A stretch of DNA of 64,000 nucleotides, from positions 1-64,000 of the forward strand of contig JALOCC010000005.1 in the NCBI GenBank assembly GCA_023227945.1, read 5' to 3'. Of the stretch, positions 40,864 to 51,036 are shown piece after piece. How positions within the stretch are numbered: the first letter of the stretch is position 1; every line of letters starts with the position of its first letter. Position numbers and translations under genes: made by a program. The stretch comes from Candidatus Omnitrophota bacterium (lineage in GTDB: Bacteria > Omnitrophota > Gorgyraeia > Duberdicusellales > 4484-171). The notes beneath the pieces were generated by a model, which searched no databases, was not told the origin of the DNA, and worked only from the letters and a program-made list of their open reading frames with translations.

Positions 40864-42423
40864 ATGGCACAGTATTTAAAGTTACCGCAGCTGCATAGCC
40901 GCGTATTTCTTTACGGCATTGTTTTGATAATAATTATTTCCGGAACCTTAAAGATAAACCAAAATATAGCTAATAAAGGACAAGGCTATTTTGTGCTAAA
41001 AAATATAGACCAGGCAAATGAGGCGGCCCGGCTTGGGTATATTAAATACGAGGTCAATGATTATGCTGAAGCTTTTGGTTTAAAATGGGAATCAAAGCCG
41101 GGAATTAGAAGAATAATTCGTTCCGGCCCGGACGATTTTGATGATATAGGCTATATATCAATGTTAGAATTAATCGCGCTTGGCGGCAAAAAGATGACGC
41201 TTGGGCTCGTAGAGCAATTGCATAATATCGTTTTTATACTTTCTCTGGTAATGCTTGCTTTTGCGGTAAGGAAACTGTGCAATAATATATTTGCCGGATG
41301 GTTATTTTTAATCTTAGCTTTAATATTTAAAAAAAACATTCTTTCCTTAGTCTACGGCTCGCCGGATAGCCGCACTTTCGTAATATCTTTTTCTTGCGCG
41401 GTAATGTTTATTATATTTTCATTAAATTGGCTAAAAAAATATTTTTTTACGGCTAAAGGATCAATGGCAATATTATTTTTCGGCATGATAGTCGGGATAA
41501 TGATGCTGTTTAGATCTTCCGAAGGGTTGGCGGCAACTTGTGCTATTTATTTTTGCATAATTTTTTTAAATGTTAAACTCCGGGAAAAAATTACCTCAGC
41601 GCTTATTATATTTTTAGGAATTTTTTTCGTGACGATTATATTACCTATAGGGTTTGCTTTGCATAGAGATATTAAAACAGGGGAATTTACAGGCGACCTT
41701 AAACCTTATCTGCAGACCACCGGCCGGCACGCCGCATGGCATTCTCTTGTTGCGGGTTTAGGCAGATACCCCAATAGCTTGGGCATGAGATACAGTGATA
41801 TAGTTTTGTATGATCTTGTTCGGGCTAAATACCCTAAAGCCATGCACCCTAAGCTTAATATTCAGGGAGAAGGATATTACGATGTTTTACAAAAAATTTA
41901 TTTTCAATACGTCGCCAATCACCCTATTGAGTATATTAAAAATGTTGCTCAAGGATATCTTGAATTATTTTACGTTATACCCTATGTTACCAGTGTAGGG
42001 AATCTACCCTGGTTTTATGGATATCTTCCAATAAAACCGGGAGTTATCCCTTATGAAAGAGATAAAGCTTGGAACGTAAATGGCCTTGTCTGTTTAAGGT
42101 TATTTTATTTGCGGCTCAGTTCTACTGAATGGATAACATTTTTTCTTGCTTTTTTCAGCATTGCCGCTGCGGTTGTTTCGACGTTTTTTGGCGTCCCCGC
42201 GAAAACATACCGCGGTGTTTTTTTGGCAATTGTTTTTTATTTATTCTTACTTGCCACGCAGCGCGCCTTAATTCCTAATCATGGGCTAAACTTTATCGTT
42301 GCCTTTTGGATATTTTCTATCATATCTTTTCTATATATATGTTTTACTGATAATGTAGCAAGATATTTTTTCTGCCATAAATTAAAAGTTTTAATAAAAA
42401 ACTACAAAATTAGGAGATTATAG
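40864..42423 (+). CDS. Multi-pass membrane protein, possible glycosyltransferase (type 1 paralogue)
   Basis: 519 aa with roughly ten hydrophobic segments. Motifs RSSEGLAA, WHSLVAGLGRYPN, HPIEYIKNVAQGYLELFY and LIPNHGLNF are shared with the C-shifted paralogue at 48924 (RTSEGYIA, FHSLYISLFRYEK, NPKHFLAYVAK, LIPTHGQSA). No named family is recognised. The architecture (many helices, large loops with conserved acidic and aromatic residues) recalls lipid-linked-sugar glycosyltransferases. It lies between a radical SAM gene and a GT2 gene. Confidence 0.75.
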   Translation: MAQYLKLPQLHSRVFLYGIVLIIIISGTLKINQNIANKGQGYFVLKNIDQANEAARLGYIKYEVNDYAEAFGLKWESKPGIRRIIRSGPDDFDDIGYISMLELIALGGKKMTLGLVEQLHNIVFILSLVMLAFAVRKLCNNIFAGWLFLILALIFKKNILSLVYGSPDSRTFVISFSCAVMFIIFSLNWLKKYFFTAKGSMAILFFGMIVGIMMLFRSSEGLAATCAIYFCIIFLNVKLREKITSALIIFLGIFFVTIILPIGFALHRDIKTGEFTGDLKPYLQTTGRHAAWHSLVAGLGRYPNSLGMRYSDIVLYDLVRAKYPKAMHPKLNIQGEGYYDVLQKIYFQYVANHPIEYIKNVAQGYLELFYVIPYVTSVGNLPWFYGYLPIKPGVIPYERDKAWNVNGLVCLRLFYLRLSSTEWITFFLAFFSIAAAVVSTFFGVPAKTYRGVFLAIVFYLFLLATQRALIPNHGLNFIVAFWIFSIISFLYICFTDNVARYFFCHKLKVLIKNYKIRRL

Positions 42424-43224
42424 ATGCCTAAAAAGTCATCTATTCGCGCCGAAGATTACAATTTAGTTTCTTCTACAAGAAACGAGAAAGTATCTACCGA
42501 TGCTATTGCCATAATCATTCCGTGTTATAACGAAGAAAAAAGGCTTAAAAGGGATGCCTTTGTGGATGAGCTTTCAAACTATTCCAATCTAACTTTTTTA
42601 TTTGTAAACGATGGCAGTAAAGATAATACTTTATCAGTTATACAAAAAATATGTACCGTCAATCCCGAGAGGGCTTTATGTTTTTCGCTTGAGGCAAATA
42701 AAGGTAAAGCAGAAGCGGTAAGGCAGGGCATGCTTTATTTATTAGAAAAGGATAAATACGATATTATTGGTTTCTGGGACGCTGATTTGGCAGTACCACT
42801 TTCAGAAATTTGGGATTTTGTTGAAATTTTTAAGAAGAATTCGAATATAAAAGCAGTAATTGGCAGCCGCGTTCATCTTGCCGGCAGGTCAATTGAACGT
42901 GTGCACCTGCGACATTATTTTGGCAGACTGTTTGCCACTGTTGTTGATTTGACTTTTGACATTCATGTTTATGACACTCAATGCGGAGCTAAACTTTTTG
43001 ACAGTAGAATACTCGCTGCCGTAGCTAGAGAGCCTTTCTGTTCTCGGTGGATATTCGATGTAGAGATTATTATACGCATATCAAGGTTAATCGGAACTCG
43101 TGATTGGTTATATGAGGTTCCGGTAGAGGAATGGAAGAATATTTCCGGGACAAAACGTTCTATTTCCGCTTACACCCAAGCCTTATTTGATTATATGAGT
43201 TTAATGATGGAGTATCGGCGTTGA
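42424..43224 (+). CDS. Family 2 glycosyltransferase, Alg5/dolichyl-phosphate glucosyltransferase-like
   Basis: 266 aa. IIIPCYNEEKRLKRDAF, FVNDGSKDNTLSV and NKGKAEAVRQGM are followed by WDADLAVPLSEI and DTQCGAKLFDSRI, a combination typical of polyprenyl-phosphate glucosyltransferases. It would charge a lipid carrier with a sugar for use by membrane glycosyltransferases such as its neighbours. The start abuts the previous stop; the last four bases overlap the next gene. Confidence 0.86.
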   Translation: MPKKSSIRAEDYNLVSSTRNEKVSTDAIAIIIPCYNEEKRLKRDAFVDELSNYSNLTFLFVNDGSKDNTLSVIQKICTVNPERALCFSLEANKGKAEAVRQGMLYLLEKDKYDIIGFWDADLAVPLSEIWDFVEIFKKNSNIKAVIGSRVHLAGRSIERVHLRHYFGRLFATVVDLTFDIHVYDTQCGAKLFDSRILAAVAREPFCSRWIFDVEIIIRISRLIGTRDWLYEVPVEEWKNISGTKRSISAYTQALFDYMSLMMEYRR

Positions 43225-45692
43225 AATTATTAAAAATTAATATATTTAGGTTGAAAAATTATCTTATCGCAAAATTTAATTTCCCTTTGGTTCTATTATT
43301 CCTGTTCCCTTTTTATTTTGCTTATAACTTATATCGCGGCAAGGTTTTCTTTTCGCATAATGATTTTGCGGGAATGTATTATCCTTTTCGGCAGTGGTTC
43401 CTTGGCCGCCTTATGAATTTTAAATTCCCCCTCTGGAATCCCTACTGGGGTACAGGCCATGAAGCAGTTATATGGTCTACGGTACCCCTTGACCCTTATA
43501 CATTTTTTGAACTTATTATAGGGCCTCAATATAGATACTTTTATCTTATACAATGCATGGCGCTTGTTTTAGCCGGATATTATATATTTAGAAAAATGAA
43601 ACTTGATTCATGGGCGGCAACAACATGTTCTTTGCTTTTCTTTTTGTCCCCTTTAATCACGTATTGGTATTTTGAATTTATCAATACCAATACCTTTATA
43701 GCGCATATGTTTACTTTTTTATTTATAATTAAATGGCTTGAAACGGGCAAATGGCGGTATGTTTTATTGATAGGCTGGTCATTCTTTTTGGGAATGTTTG
43801 GAACAAAGTTAGAATTCTGGTTTTTTGAATTTATTTTTTTTACTTTATTACTGATAACTGCCTTTTTCGTCATAAAGCCCAAGAGGCCTTCAATGATTAT
43901 TTTTGCCTGGCTGAGCATTTTAGTTGCGATTTTAGCACAAAGCTGGCAAATAAATCTTTTATTAAATGCATTAAGTAATTCCGGACGTATGCTTGTACCG
44001 CACAGCTTAGCAAACCTTTTTTCTTTTGAATTATATAAGAATCTTTTTCTAAGCCTGAGCGATTCAGAACTAATTCCACTTACGCTGATTTGCGTTTTTG
44101 CATTTATCGGGCTATACAACAGGTCTCGTTACCGCTGGGATTTTATTTTTTTAGGTTTAATCGTACTTTTTTTATTTAAATCTTGGGAATTCACCTTTTT
44201 GCCATTATTTCTACGTAGTCCCGTTTTCTTCGGTGCCTTACTTGCTTTTTTACTTTCAATTCGTAAAACCTCACAGAAACATTTGTTATCTGCCTGGATT
44301 ATTTTTATGCTTGGTGCTTACTATTGGTATAAACCGCTGGTTAATTTTGATGAGCTATATTTACTTCGCACAGCCCCGTTTCTTTTTAAATTAGTATGGG
44401 GATTCTTTGTTTGGTTGGGATGCTTAGAAGCGCATAGCAATAAAATAGTTAGATGGGCATATCTGTCTATTTTTATAGTTTTTCTACTAGAAACTCAAGG
44501 GCAGATTATTTTAACTCACCTCTTTGGCCTTGTTTGGATTCCGGGACGGGACAATTATTTAATAGATTTTTCTTTTGTTCTTATGGCTGCCTTTGGGGTT
44601 ATGCGTAATTTTAGATTCAAATCAGTTATTTTAAAACTCGCCCCTTTTATTATCGTGTTCTCTGCATATAATAATTTATACTATACCCTGCCTCGTCAGT
44701 CAGTTCCGGGGTATGCAAACCCCCTGTTGCGCTCGGGACTCAATTACGATCCTTTTAAGGAAGTCCCGGACTTGAAAACAATTATCGAAAAATTTAGCTA
44801 TATACCTTATCGCAGAGCGCTTGACCCCGATATTGAAAAACAGCTTCCTCAAAACCAAGGGACATTTCTTCTTGAAAAAACAGATAATGTCACATTTTAT
44901 GGCAGTATGAAACCATCGCGATATACTGAATTAGTAAATTTTTATAATTATGGTATTACCCCGGAAGATAAGATATCGGGTTATCCTTCGGTCTATTCAG
45001 AAAAAACAATCTCACGGCTTCCCAAATTAAAAACTAAAGGGTTTACTAATAATATAATTTATTATTTTACGGTTTGGACCATCCCGCCCTTAGATTCAGA
45101 TTTACTTAAATTGCTGGGGGTGGACTATATTGTGACTAGAGATAATAATTTGCTGCTTTCGTCAGCGCAGAAATTAGGGCTTAAGAATATTACAAAATAC
45201 GGAGATTTTAATGTGGCAGAGCTATCTGAAACGTTGCCGCGCTCATTTTTAGTCTCTAATGTAACTGGAGATAATTTTGATGATTTCAAAAATAATATGC
45301 GCCCCTCTATTAAATTAGAGAACCAACACTTATCGAGGGCATCAAATACCTATCTTGTTAAACCCGCACACATTCTTAAGTATGAACCCGAATATGTTGA
45401 AATATCGGTAGAATCTTCTCGTGGAGGATATTTGGTTTTGACTGATATTTTTCATCCCTACTGGTCAGCTTTTGTTGACGGAAAGCTTACGGAGATTGTT
45501 CCGGCATTTTATGCTTTTCGTGCAATTAAGGTGCCCGACGGTATACATAAAGTCGAATTTCTTTGTAGGGTACCGCATTTTGCCGTAGCATCTTTCACAT
45601 CGATTACATTAGTCATAATATTTCTGATTGCAACCTTGTATCTCTGGAATAAAGAATATAATTTTAATGTCAGGCAAGCGCAGAAGAAATAA
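43221..45692 (+). CDS. YfhO-like membrane protein
   Basis: 823 aa with about a dozen hydrophobic segments, then a long soluble C-terminal part. The N-terminal FFSHNDFAGMYYPFRQW and FPLWNPYWGTG blocks and the C-terminal YLVLTDIFHPYWSAFVDGK, with PDGIHKVEF, match the YfhO family. YfhO-type proteins are linked to glycosylation of wall polymers using lipid-linked sugars. It overlaps the GT2 gene, so the pair may be a charging enzyme and transferase. Confidence 0.82.
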   Translation: MKLLKINIFRLKNYLIAKFNFPLVLLFLFPFYFAYNLYRGKVFFSHNDFAGMYYPFRQWFLGRLMNFKFPLWNPYWGTGHEAVIWSTVPLDPYTFFELIIGPQYRYFYLIQCMALVLAGYYIFRKMKLDSWAATTCSLLFFLSPLITYWYFEFINTNTFIAHMFTFLFIIKWLETGKWRYVLLIGWSFFLGMFGTKLEFWFFEFIFFTLLLITAFFVIKPKRPSMIIFAWLSILVAILAQSWQINLLLNALSNSGRMLVPHSLANLFSFELYKNLFLSLSDSELIPLTLICVFAFIGLYNRSRYRWDFIFLGLIVLFLFKSWEFTFLPLFLRSPVFFGALLAFLLSIRKTSQKHLLSAWIIFMLGAYYWYKPLVNFDELYLLRTAPFLFKLVWGFFVWLGCLEAHSNKIVRWAYLSIFIVFLLETQGQIILTHLFGLVWIPGRDNYLIDFSFVLMAAFGVMRNFRFKSVILKLAPFIIVFSAYNNLYYTLPRQSVPGYANPLLRSGLNYDPFKEVPDLKTIIEKFSYIPYRRALDPDIEKQLPQNQGTFLLEKTDNVTFYGSMKPSRYTELVNFYNYGITPEDKISGYPSVYSEKTISRLPKLKTKGFTNNIIYYFTVWTIPPLDSDLLKLLGVDYIVTRDNNLLLSSAQKLGLKNITKYGDFNVAELSETLPRSFLVSNVTGDNFDDFKNNMRPSIKLENQHLSRASNTYLVKPAHILKYEPEYVEISVESSRGGYLVLTDIFHPYWSAFVDGKLTEIVPAFYAFRAIKVPDGIHKVEFLCRVPHFAVASFTSITLVIIFLIATLYLWNKEYNFNVRQAQKK

Positions 45693-45753
45693 TATGAAAA
45701 GGCCCCTTTACTTTATAGATTATATTAAAAACGAAAAGATAAAATAGGGTAGT

Positions 45754-48700
45754 ATGTTAACAAATAGAATGAAAAATATTATATATATTGCCTTGCTGGT
45801 TGTCATAGCTTTTTATCTTATTTATCCGTTGCTGGCAGGAAATTATATGTATGTTACCGGAGAATATGATATTTATAAATCTTTTATGGTTAATTTTATA
45901 GATTCCTTAAAAAAAGGAGTATTGCCCACTTGGAATGAATACGTAGGATGCGGTTCTCCCGCAATGCTCTTTGGGCATTATCCGATCAGCCAAAATACGA
46001 TATTCTACATGCTTTTTGGATATAATGAGTTTAATTCTTATTTTGTGCGATTTTTAAATTTGTTAATTTTGCTTTCTACTTTTATATATGCCTGTAAATT
46101 TTTAAAGTTTAGCTATTGGCTTGCCTTGCTCGGCGCACTTGTTTATTTCAGCGTTAATTTCGTTACGCGATTTATTATTACTGACACAATAGGCAATGTG
46201 CACCTGGTTTACCCGCTTCTGGCGATTTTAATTATAAAGATTATCCAAGATTATAACAAAAAAGATATATTGATTTTCAGCCTTTTTTATATTCTTTGGT
46301 TAAGCGGAGCCCATATCACTTATTTTTTTATGCCCTTGACAATGCTTTTCTTCTTCTATTGGGTTGCCATATTCGTTCTCCATAAACCTAAAATATTTAA
46401 ATTACAGGAGTTAAGAAAGTATATAGGACTGTGTTTTATGTTATTTATTGTTCCTTTATCGGCAGTACTATATCAGTATTATTATATTTATGATGTGTTA
46501 GTTATTTCAAATAGAATTAAGCAGGGATTAATCGTCAGTCCCTTTCAGCCCGTAGCCTGGGAGCAGCTGGCGGTTTCGTTTAGGTCTTCTTCGTATATTT
46601 GGGTAGGAGTATCTTTATTCATAATTTATATAGTTTTTAAAGTAATAATTTCAAAATATAAATCTTTCCAGAACAAGAAGTTAAATATTTTTTTTATATG
46701 GTTAGTAGCATTAACAGGCATTCTTTTGCTATTTTTTCCAGAAAAGAGTTTAAGCCTGCTCCGCCCACTAGGCCTAGATTATACGATAACAGCTTCTAAC
46801 GGCAGCAATAGCAACTATAGATTGGTGAAACTGTTAAAAGAAAATCTTATCCCCGGCGGCGGTTTTTCAGGAAACGCAAACGGATGGAAAACTAATCTCG
46901 CAGCCTTATCGATTATCCCTGATGGGCAATCCGGAAGCTGCCTTAAGATCACGACGACGGATGATGCAATAGGTTACGCTTATTATGCCTTTGCCACTAA
47001 ACCTAAACAGATGTATAAAATTTCAGTTTTTTACAAAAAAGGCACGGCAGCAAACGGTCAAATTAAGGTAGGAACTTCGATTGACGACACATCTTTATAT
47101 TATTCCGATGTTATTTCTAACGCTGAGTGGAGACGATATGATGGTTCCTTCCAGGCCACAGGTCCCGTTACCTATCTTACCTTGGTCGATCTCACTTCTT
47201 TAAAAGGTGAAACTTCTTATTTTGATACGGTTGCTCTTTATGAGCTAAAGCCATCTGTTCTTTCCGACGGCATCCCTCTTTTAAAATCCACTGTTTTTAA
47301 AATTTCATTGTTTTTATTCTTTTTGATAAACACGATTATTCTTTATAAGAAAAGGAAAAGTTTTGCTATTTCGCTTCCGGAAATCTTCAGCCTGCTCGTT
47401 ATTTTTATTATATATATTTCTATGTTGTCGTACTATTTCTTTTCTCCAGAGAACATAATCGGTGATGTAAATGGGTATGATTTTGATTTATTTAGAGAGA
47501 TGAGCTTTGCTTTTCAGATTATTTTTACCTTTTGCGTGTTATATTCTATAAAAGCATATAGAAATAATAAAATAATGAAAATTATGTTAGCGTTATTGAT
47601 TATTCTGTATTTAATGCGTTCACATTTTACAATATTGCTATTACGCTTTACGGGTTTTGTTTGGTATGCTACAAGGGATGGAGTAATTTTCAGCCTCATT
47701 TTCTCTGTTTTATTTATGTTTGGTCTAAAACAATTATTCAAAGATTTCTTGCAGTTTTTTAAATATAACAATAAAGAGAATGCTGTCTTTATCAAAAATT
47801 GTTTCCTCGCCTCTCTTATTATCCTTTTTGTGTGGGATTGCGGACATAAATTCTACAAAGGTACATCGCACCGCTATGTTTTTGGCGCGAAAGATAAAAT
47901 TTGCAGTACTGCAAGAGAAAGGGGGTATCTGGCTGGCAAGCGTGAGATTGTCTTATTAAATAATGAACTGCTAGAATTGGATAAATTGACAAAGCATTTT
48001 TATCGAACATTTACCCCTGAGAATAATTTTCTTTATTTAGCCGGCGAGTTGCAGCAATATAAAATTTACGAAGCTGCTATTTATGAGTCTAGTATTTCAA
48101 AAGAAATGTATGATTTTTTCAACTACACTATCTTGGGGAAAAACCGATCAAATGCTGCGGAGCTTAAAGATGTATTACCGTATTTTTTATTCACAAAACA
48201 TGTTCATGCTGGTTTAGGGCTTACTCATAAAGAAATTATGTATAGCGATTTCTTTATGTTTAATCCAAAAACCGACGCCGAATATCTAAAAAATCAAAAT
48301 ATTGAGTTCTTGTGGGATATTGCCCAGGTAAAATATTTGATTATCGGTCCAGAATTTTCAGATGCTTTGGATAATTTTAATGATAAGGAAAATTATAAAT
48401 TACTTGGTAGATATAGAGAGTTAAGGTTAAATTTGTACGAAATTATTAAAAATAAAAATTATTCAAAATTAGCTGTTTATCCGTTAGCCGATAAAGAAAA
48501 TCAAAACGAAATAATTGAAAATATGAATTCAACGGATATCAAGATATTAAAAAGCATATATTCAAAGTTAATATTCTTGGATCAATACAATGCAGACTTT
48601 GAGTTATCAAAAAATTTATCCGGTGATAATACGAGATATTACAAAATTGATTCAAAAAAACGGGGTATTCTAATTGACTTTGAAAGTTATAATCGCAATT

Positions 48701-48906
48701 GGCGGCTGAACGTTAACAACAAAAATCAAAAACTTAATAAAGCGTTTCAAATTTTTAAAGCAGTAAGTATAAACCCGGGCATTAATGAAATTAAATTAGA
48801 ATATAAAGTCAAATATTTCAAAGAGCTATTTTTATTATCCATTATTGTAATTTTTATATATGTCAGCTTATTAATCCGGATCAAATATGTGGAAAATAAT
48901 CAATAA
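45754..48906 (+). CDS. Large YfhO-like membrane protein with an embedded jelly-roll module
   Basis: 1050 aa. The N-terminal half resembles the preceding protein (VTGEYDIYKSF, LPTWNEYVGCGSP, many helices). Residues about 360-500 form a soluble beta-rich module (GSCLKITTTDDAIGYAYYAF, QIKVGTSIDDTSLYYSD) of the carbohydrate-binding jelly-roll kind. More helices and a long soluble region (about 710-1020) follow. The module recurs as the C-terminus of the next protein. AT-rich, with no clear ribosome site. Confidence 0.75.
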   Translation: MLTNRMKNIIYIALLVVIAFYLIYPLLAGNYMYVTGEYDIYKSFMVNFIDSLKKGVLPTWNEYVGCGSPAMLFGHYPISQNTIFYMLFGYNEFNSYFVRFLNLLILLSTFIYACKFLKFSYWLALLGALVYFSVNFVTRFIITDTIGNVHLVYPLLAILIIKIIQDYNKKDILIFSLFYILWLSGAHITYFFMPLTMLFFFYWVAIFVLHKPKIFKLQELRKYIGLCFMLFIVPLSAVLYQYYYIYDVLVISNRIKQGLIVSPFQPVAWEQLAVSFRSSSYIWVGVSLFIIYIVFKVIISKYKSFQNKKLNIFFIWLVALTGILLLFFPEKSLSLLRPLGLDYTITASNGSNSNYRLVKLLKENLIPGGGFSGNANGWKTNLAALSIIPDGQSGSCLKITTTDDAIGYAYYAFATKPKQMYKISVFYKKGTAANGQIKVGTSIDDTSLYYSDVISNAEWRRYDGSFQATGPVTYLTLVDLTSLKGETSYFDTVALYELKPSVLSDGIPLLKSTVFKISLFLFFLINTIILYKKRKSFAISLPEIFSLLVIFIIYISMLSYYFFSPENIIGDVNGYDFDLFREMSFAFQIIFTFCVLYSIKAYRNNKIMKIMLALLIILYLMRSHFTILLLRFTGFVWYATRDGVIFSLIFSVLFMFGLKQLFKDFLQFFKYNNKENAVFIKNCFLASLIILFVWDCGHKFYKGTSHRYVFGAKDKICSTARERGYLAGKREIVLLNNELLELDKLTKHFYRTFTPENNFLYLAGELQQYKIYEAAIYESSISKEMYDFFNYTILGKNRSNAAELKDVLPYFLFTKHVHAGLGLTHKEIMYSDFFMFNPKTDAEYLKNQNIEFLWDIAQVKYLIIGPEFSDALDNFNDKENYKLLGRYRELRLNLYEIIKNKNYSKLAVYPLADKENQNEIIENMNSTDIKILKSIYSKLIFLDQYNADFELSKNLSGDNTRYYKIDSKKRGILIDFESYNRNWRLNVNNKNQKLNKAFQIFKAVSINPGINEIKLEYKVKYFKELFLLSIIVIFIYVSLLIRIKYVENNQ

Positions 48907-48923
48907 GCTCATTTGCTAATATT

Positions 48924-51023
48924 ATGGACAACGCGATTAAAAATTTTGTAACTAAATATAACAGGTTTGTTTATTTTATTACAGCACTGTTGTTTGTTGT
49001 GGTTATATTTATTTTGATTAACTCTTTTTTTATCGATAAAAGAGTAGTTAATCAGACATGCTTGTGGGATATGGCCGGTAGGCCATACAAAACATTTTTG
49101 TACGAACTAAACTTACCTCATCAAGTAGGTGCTATCTTTGTTGGAGGAACGCCAAAAAAATTATTCCCAACAGAAAGATGTTATGGTGCACATAACATAG
49201 GTGACATTTTTACAAGTCAATTACGCTCTCTTTTATTTGGCACCAAAATAACAGAATTTTCAATAGCTTCTTACATTAATTTTATATTCGTTATCTCTGC
49301 TATACTTTTTTCTCTTCTGGCCGGTTATTTGATATTTAAGAATGGTTATGTTTCAATACCCCTATTTTTGTTAATCGCTTTTTTCAGGTATTTTGACCAG
49401 GGATTGATCTATGGGCTTCCCTTGAGGCACGCCTATGCGGTTTTTAATCCCCCGCTAATATTCTGTATTTTCATGACAATTATTTTATCTTTTAGAAATC
49501 TAAAGAAAAAGCATTGTCTAATTTTCATTTTAGCTGGATTTATAGTTGGTTATATACAACACTGTAGAACCTCTGAAGGCTACATTGCTATTGTTTCATT
49601 GTTATCCGTTGCCCTTATGATCATTGGGGGGTATTTGATATTTCAACGGCATAATCTTAAGAAAATATTTATTAATTTATTAATTATTTTCATAGCTATG
49701 TATGTCGGCTATTTAGGATACCAAAAAATGATTAGCGCATTTAAATATGATAGAGCCAAAAAATTTAATTTTGCTGTGGCTAAAGAAAAATTAATGTCTA
49801 ATCAGGCTTCTTTTCATAGCCTTTACATCAGTTTATTCCGTTATGAAAAGCCAAATAAATTTGGTGATAAAATAGGTTATGAAGCTGTTTACAATAAATA
49901 TCCAGAGATGAAAAATAGATTTGCTGCTGACATTAATTATGTTGAGTTAGCGAAGTCAAGAGAATATTATGCAAATATAAGAGAAATTTATTTTGATTAT
50001 TTTCTGCATAATCCTAAACATTTTTTAGCTTACGTTGCTAAAAGTATTTATGATTATATCTTATTTTTGCCGTACTACAGTTGGACAGGAAATAAATCAG
50101 CTCATGCTTATCTTCCTAAAATTAATGAAGATGTAGAAATCGAACCACAGGATTTAGCGCCGGACTTTAAAGATAGCGCTTTTAATTGGATAATTAATCT
50201 AAAATTGAAATATTTGCCAAAAAACCCATTATTTTTGATTTATTTTGTATGTGCCTATGCTTTGCTTATTGAAGCTATATATGCGTCTTTTGTTAAATTT
50301 AAAGAAATTTGTAAGCCCCGCCACAAAAGTTTTGAAAATAATTTACCAATTTATTTACTCGGCTGTATGCTAATATATTTCCTTTTTACCTCCATTGTAA
50401 GAATACTTATTCCCACTCATGGGCAATCTGCCGTGGTAACATTCAATATGATTATTATTTATAATTTAGTTAGAATAGTTGTTTCAAAAAATCCATTGAG
50501 GATAAAAAAGATAATCGTGCCTGCCTGGGTTATATTGTCTATAGTAGCAATTTTATTCTTTCTTAGCATAAAAGGCATTGCTTTATTGAGTAAACCTCTT
50601 TCTCTTGTGAAGAACGGCACCTTTGAACTAAATACCGAAGGATGGACAGCATATCAAGCTAATTTAGCTAATGCTAATAATGGCGAAGAGGAGGGGTGCC
50701 TGCGAGTTACAACATCACAGGATGCAATTGGCTACGCTTATATTGGAATTCCTACTAAGGTAGGGGAAATGTATAAGATTAGTGCTTACTTTAGAAGAGG
50801 AAGTTCTCATGACGGTCAAATCAAAGTGGGAACATCAGTTGACGATACTACTTTATATTATTCCGGTGTCCTTTTCGATAATCAATGGACACATTATAGT
50901 GGGGTATTCAAAGCCGCCACCCCCATTACCTATATTACATTAGTTAATCTTTCTGATAGTAAAGAAAAAACTTGTTTTTTCGATAGTATTGTCGTTACGA
51001 AATCTGAATATTATTCCGAATAA
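48924..51023 (+). CDS. Multi-pass membrane protein with C-terminal jelly-roll module (type 1 paralogue)
   Basis: 699 aa. Residues about 1-555 are homologous to the membrane protein at 40864 (shared RTSEG, HSL-x5-RY and LIPTHG blocks). Residues about 560-699 are a beta-rich module (NGTFELNTEGW, TTSQDAIGYAYIG, GQIKVGTSVDDTTLYYSG) closely matching the one inside the preceding protein. The module would face the outside if the last helix exports it. The function is unknown; glycan transfer or binding is a guess from context. Confidence 0.75.
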   Translation: MDNAIKNFVTKYNRFVYFITALLFVVVIFILINSFFIDKRVVNQTCLWDMAGRPYKTFLYELNLPHQVGAIFVGGTPKKLFPTERCYGAHNIGDIFTSQLRSLLFGTKITEFSIASYINFIFVISAILFSLLAGYLIFKNGYVSIPLFLLIAFFRYFDQGLIYGLPLRHAYAVFNPPLIFCIFMTIILSFRNLKKKHCLIFILAGFIVGYIQHCRTSEGYIAIVSLLSVALMIIGGYLIFQRHNLKKIFINLLIIFIAMYVGYLGYQKMISAFKYDRAKKFNFAVAKEKLMSNQASFHSLYISLFRYEKPNKFGDKIGYEAVYNKYPEMKNRFAADINYVELAKSREYYANIREIYFDYFLHNPKHFLAYVAKSIYDYILFLPYYSWTGNKSAHAYLPKINEDVEIEPQDLAPDFKDSAFNWIINLKLKYLPKNPLFLIYFVCAYALLIEAIYASFVKFKEICKPRHKSFENNLPIYLLGCMLIYFLFTSIVRILIPTHGQSAVVTFNMIIIYNLVRIVVSKNPLRIKKIIVPAWVILSIVAILFFLSIKGIALLSKPLSLVKNGTFELNTEGWTAYQANLANANNGEEEGCLRVTTSQDAIGYAYIGIPTKVGEMYKISAYFRRGSSHDGQIKVGTSVDDTTLYYSGVLFDNQWTHYSGVFKAATPITYITLVNLSDSKEKTCFFDSIVVTKSEYYSE

Positions 51024-51036
51024 TAAATTTAACACA

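Noticed and set aside
45694..45747. 17-codon frame MKRPLYFIDYIKNEKIK in the gap between the two YfhO-like genes
   Set aside because: Too short to support as a gene and no clear ribosome site; it might be a gene stub but cannot be shown.
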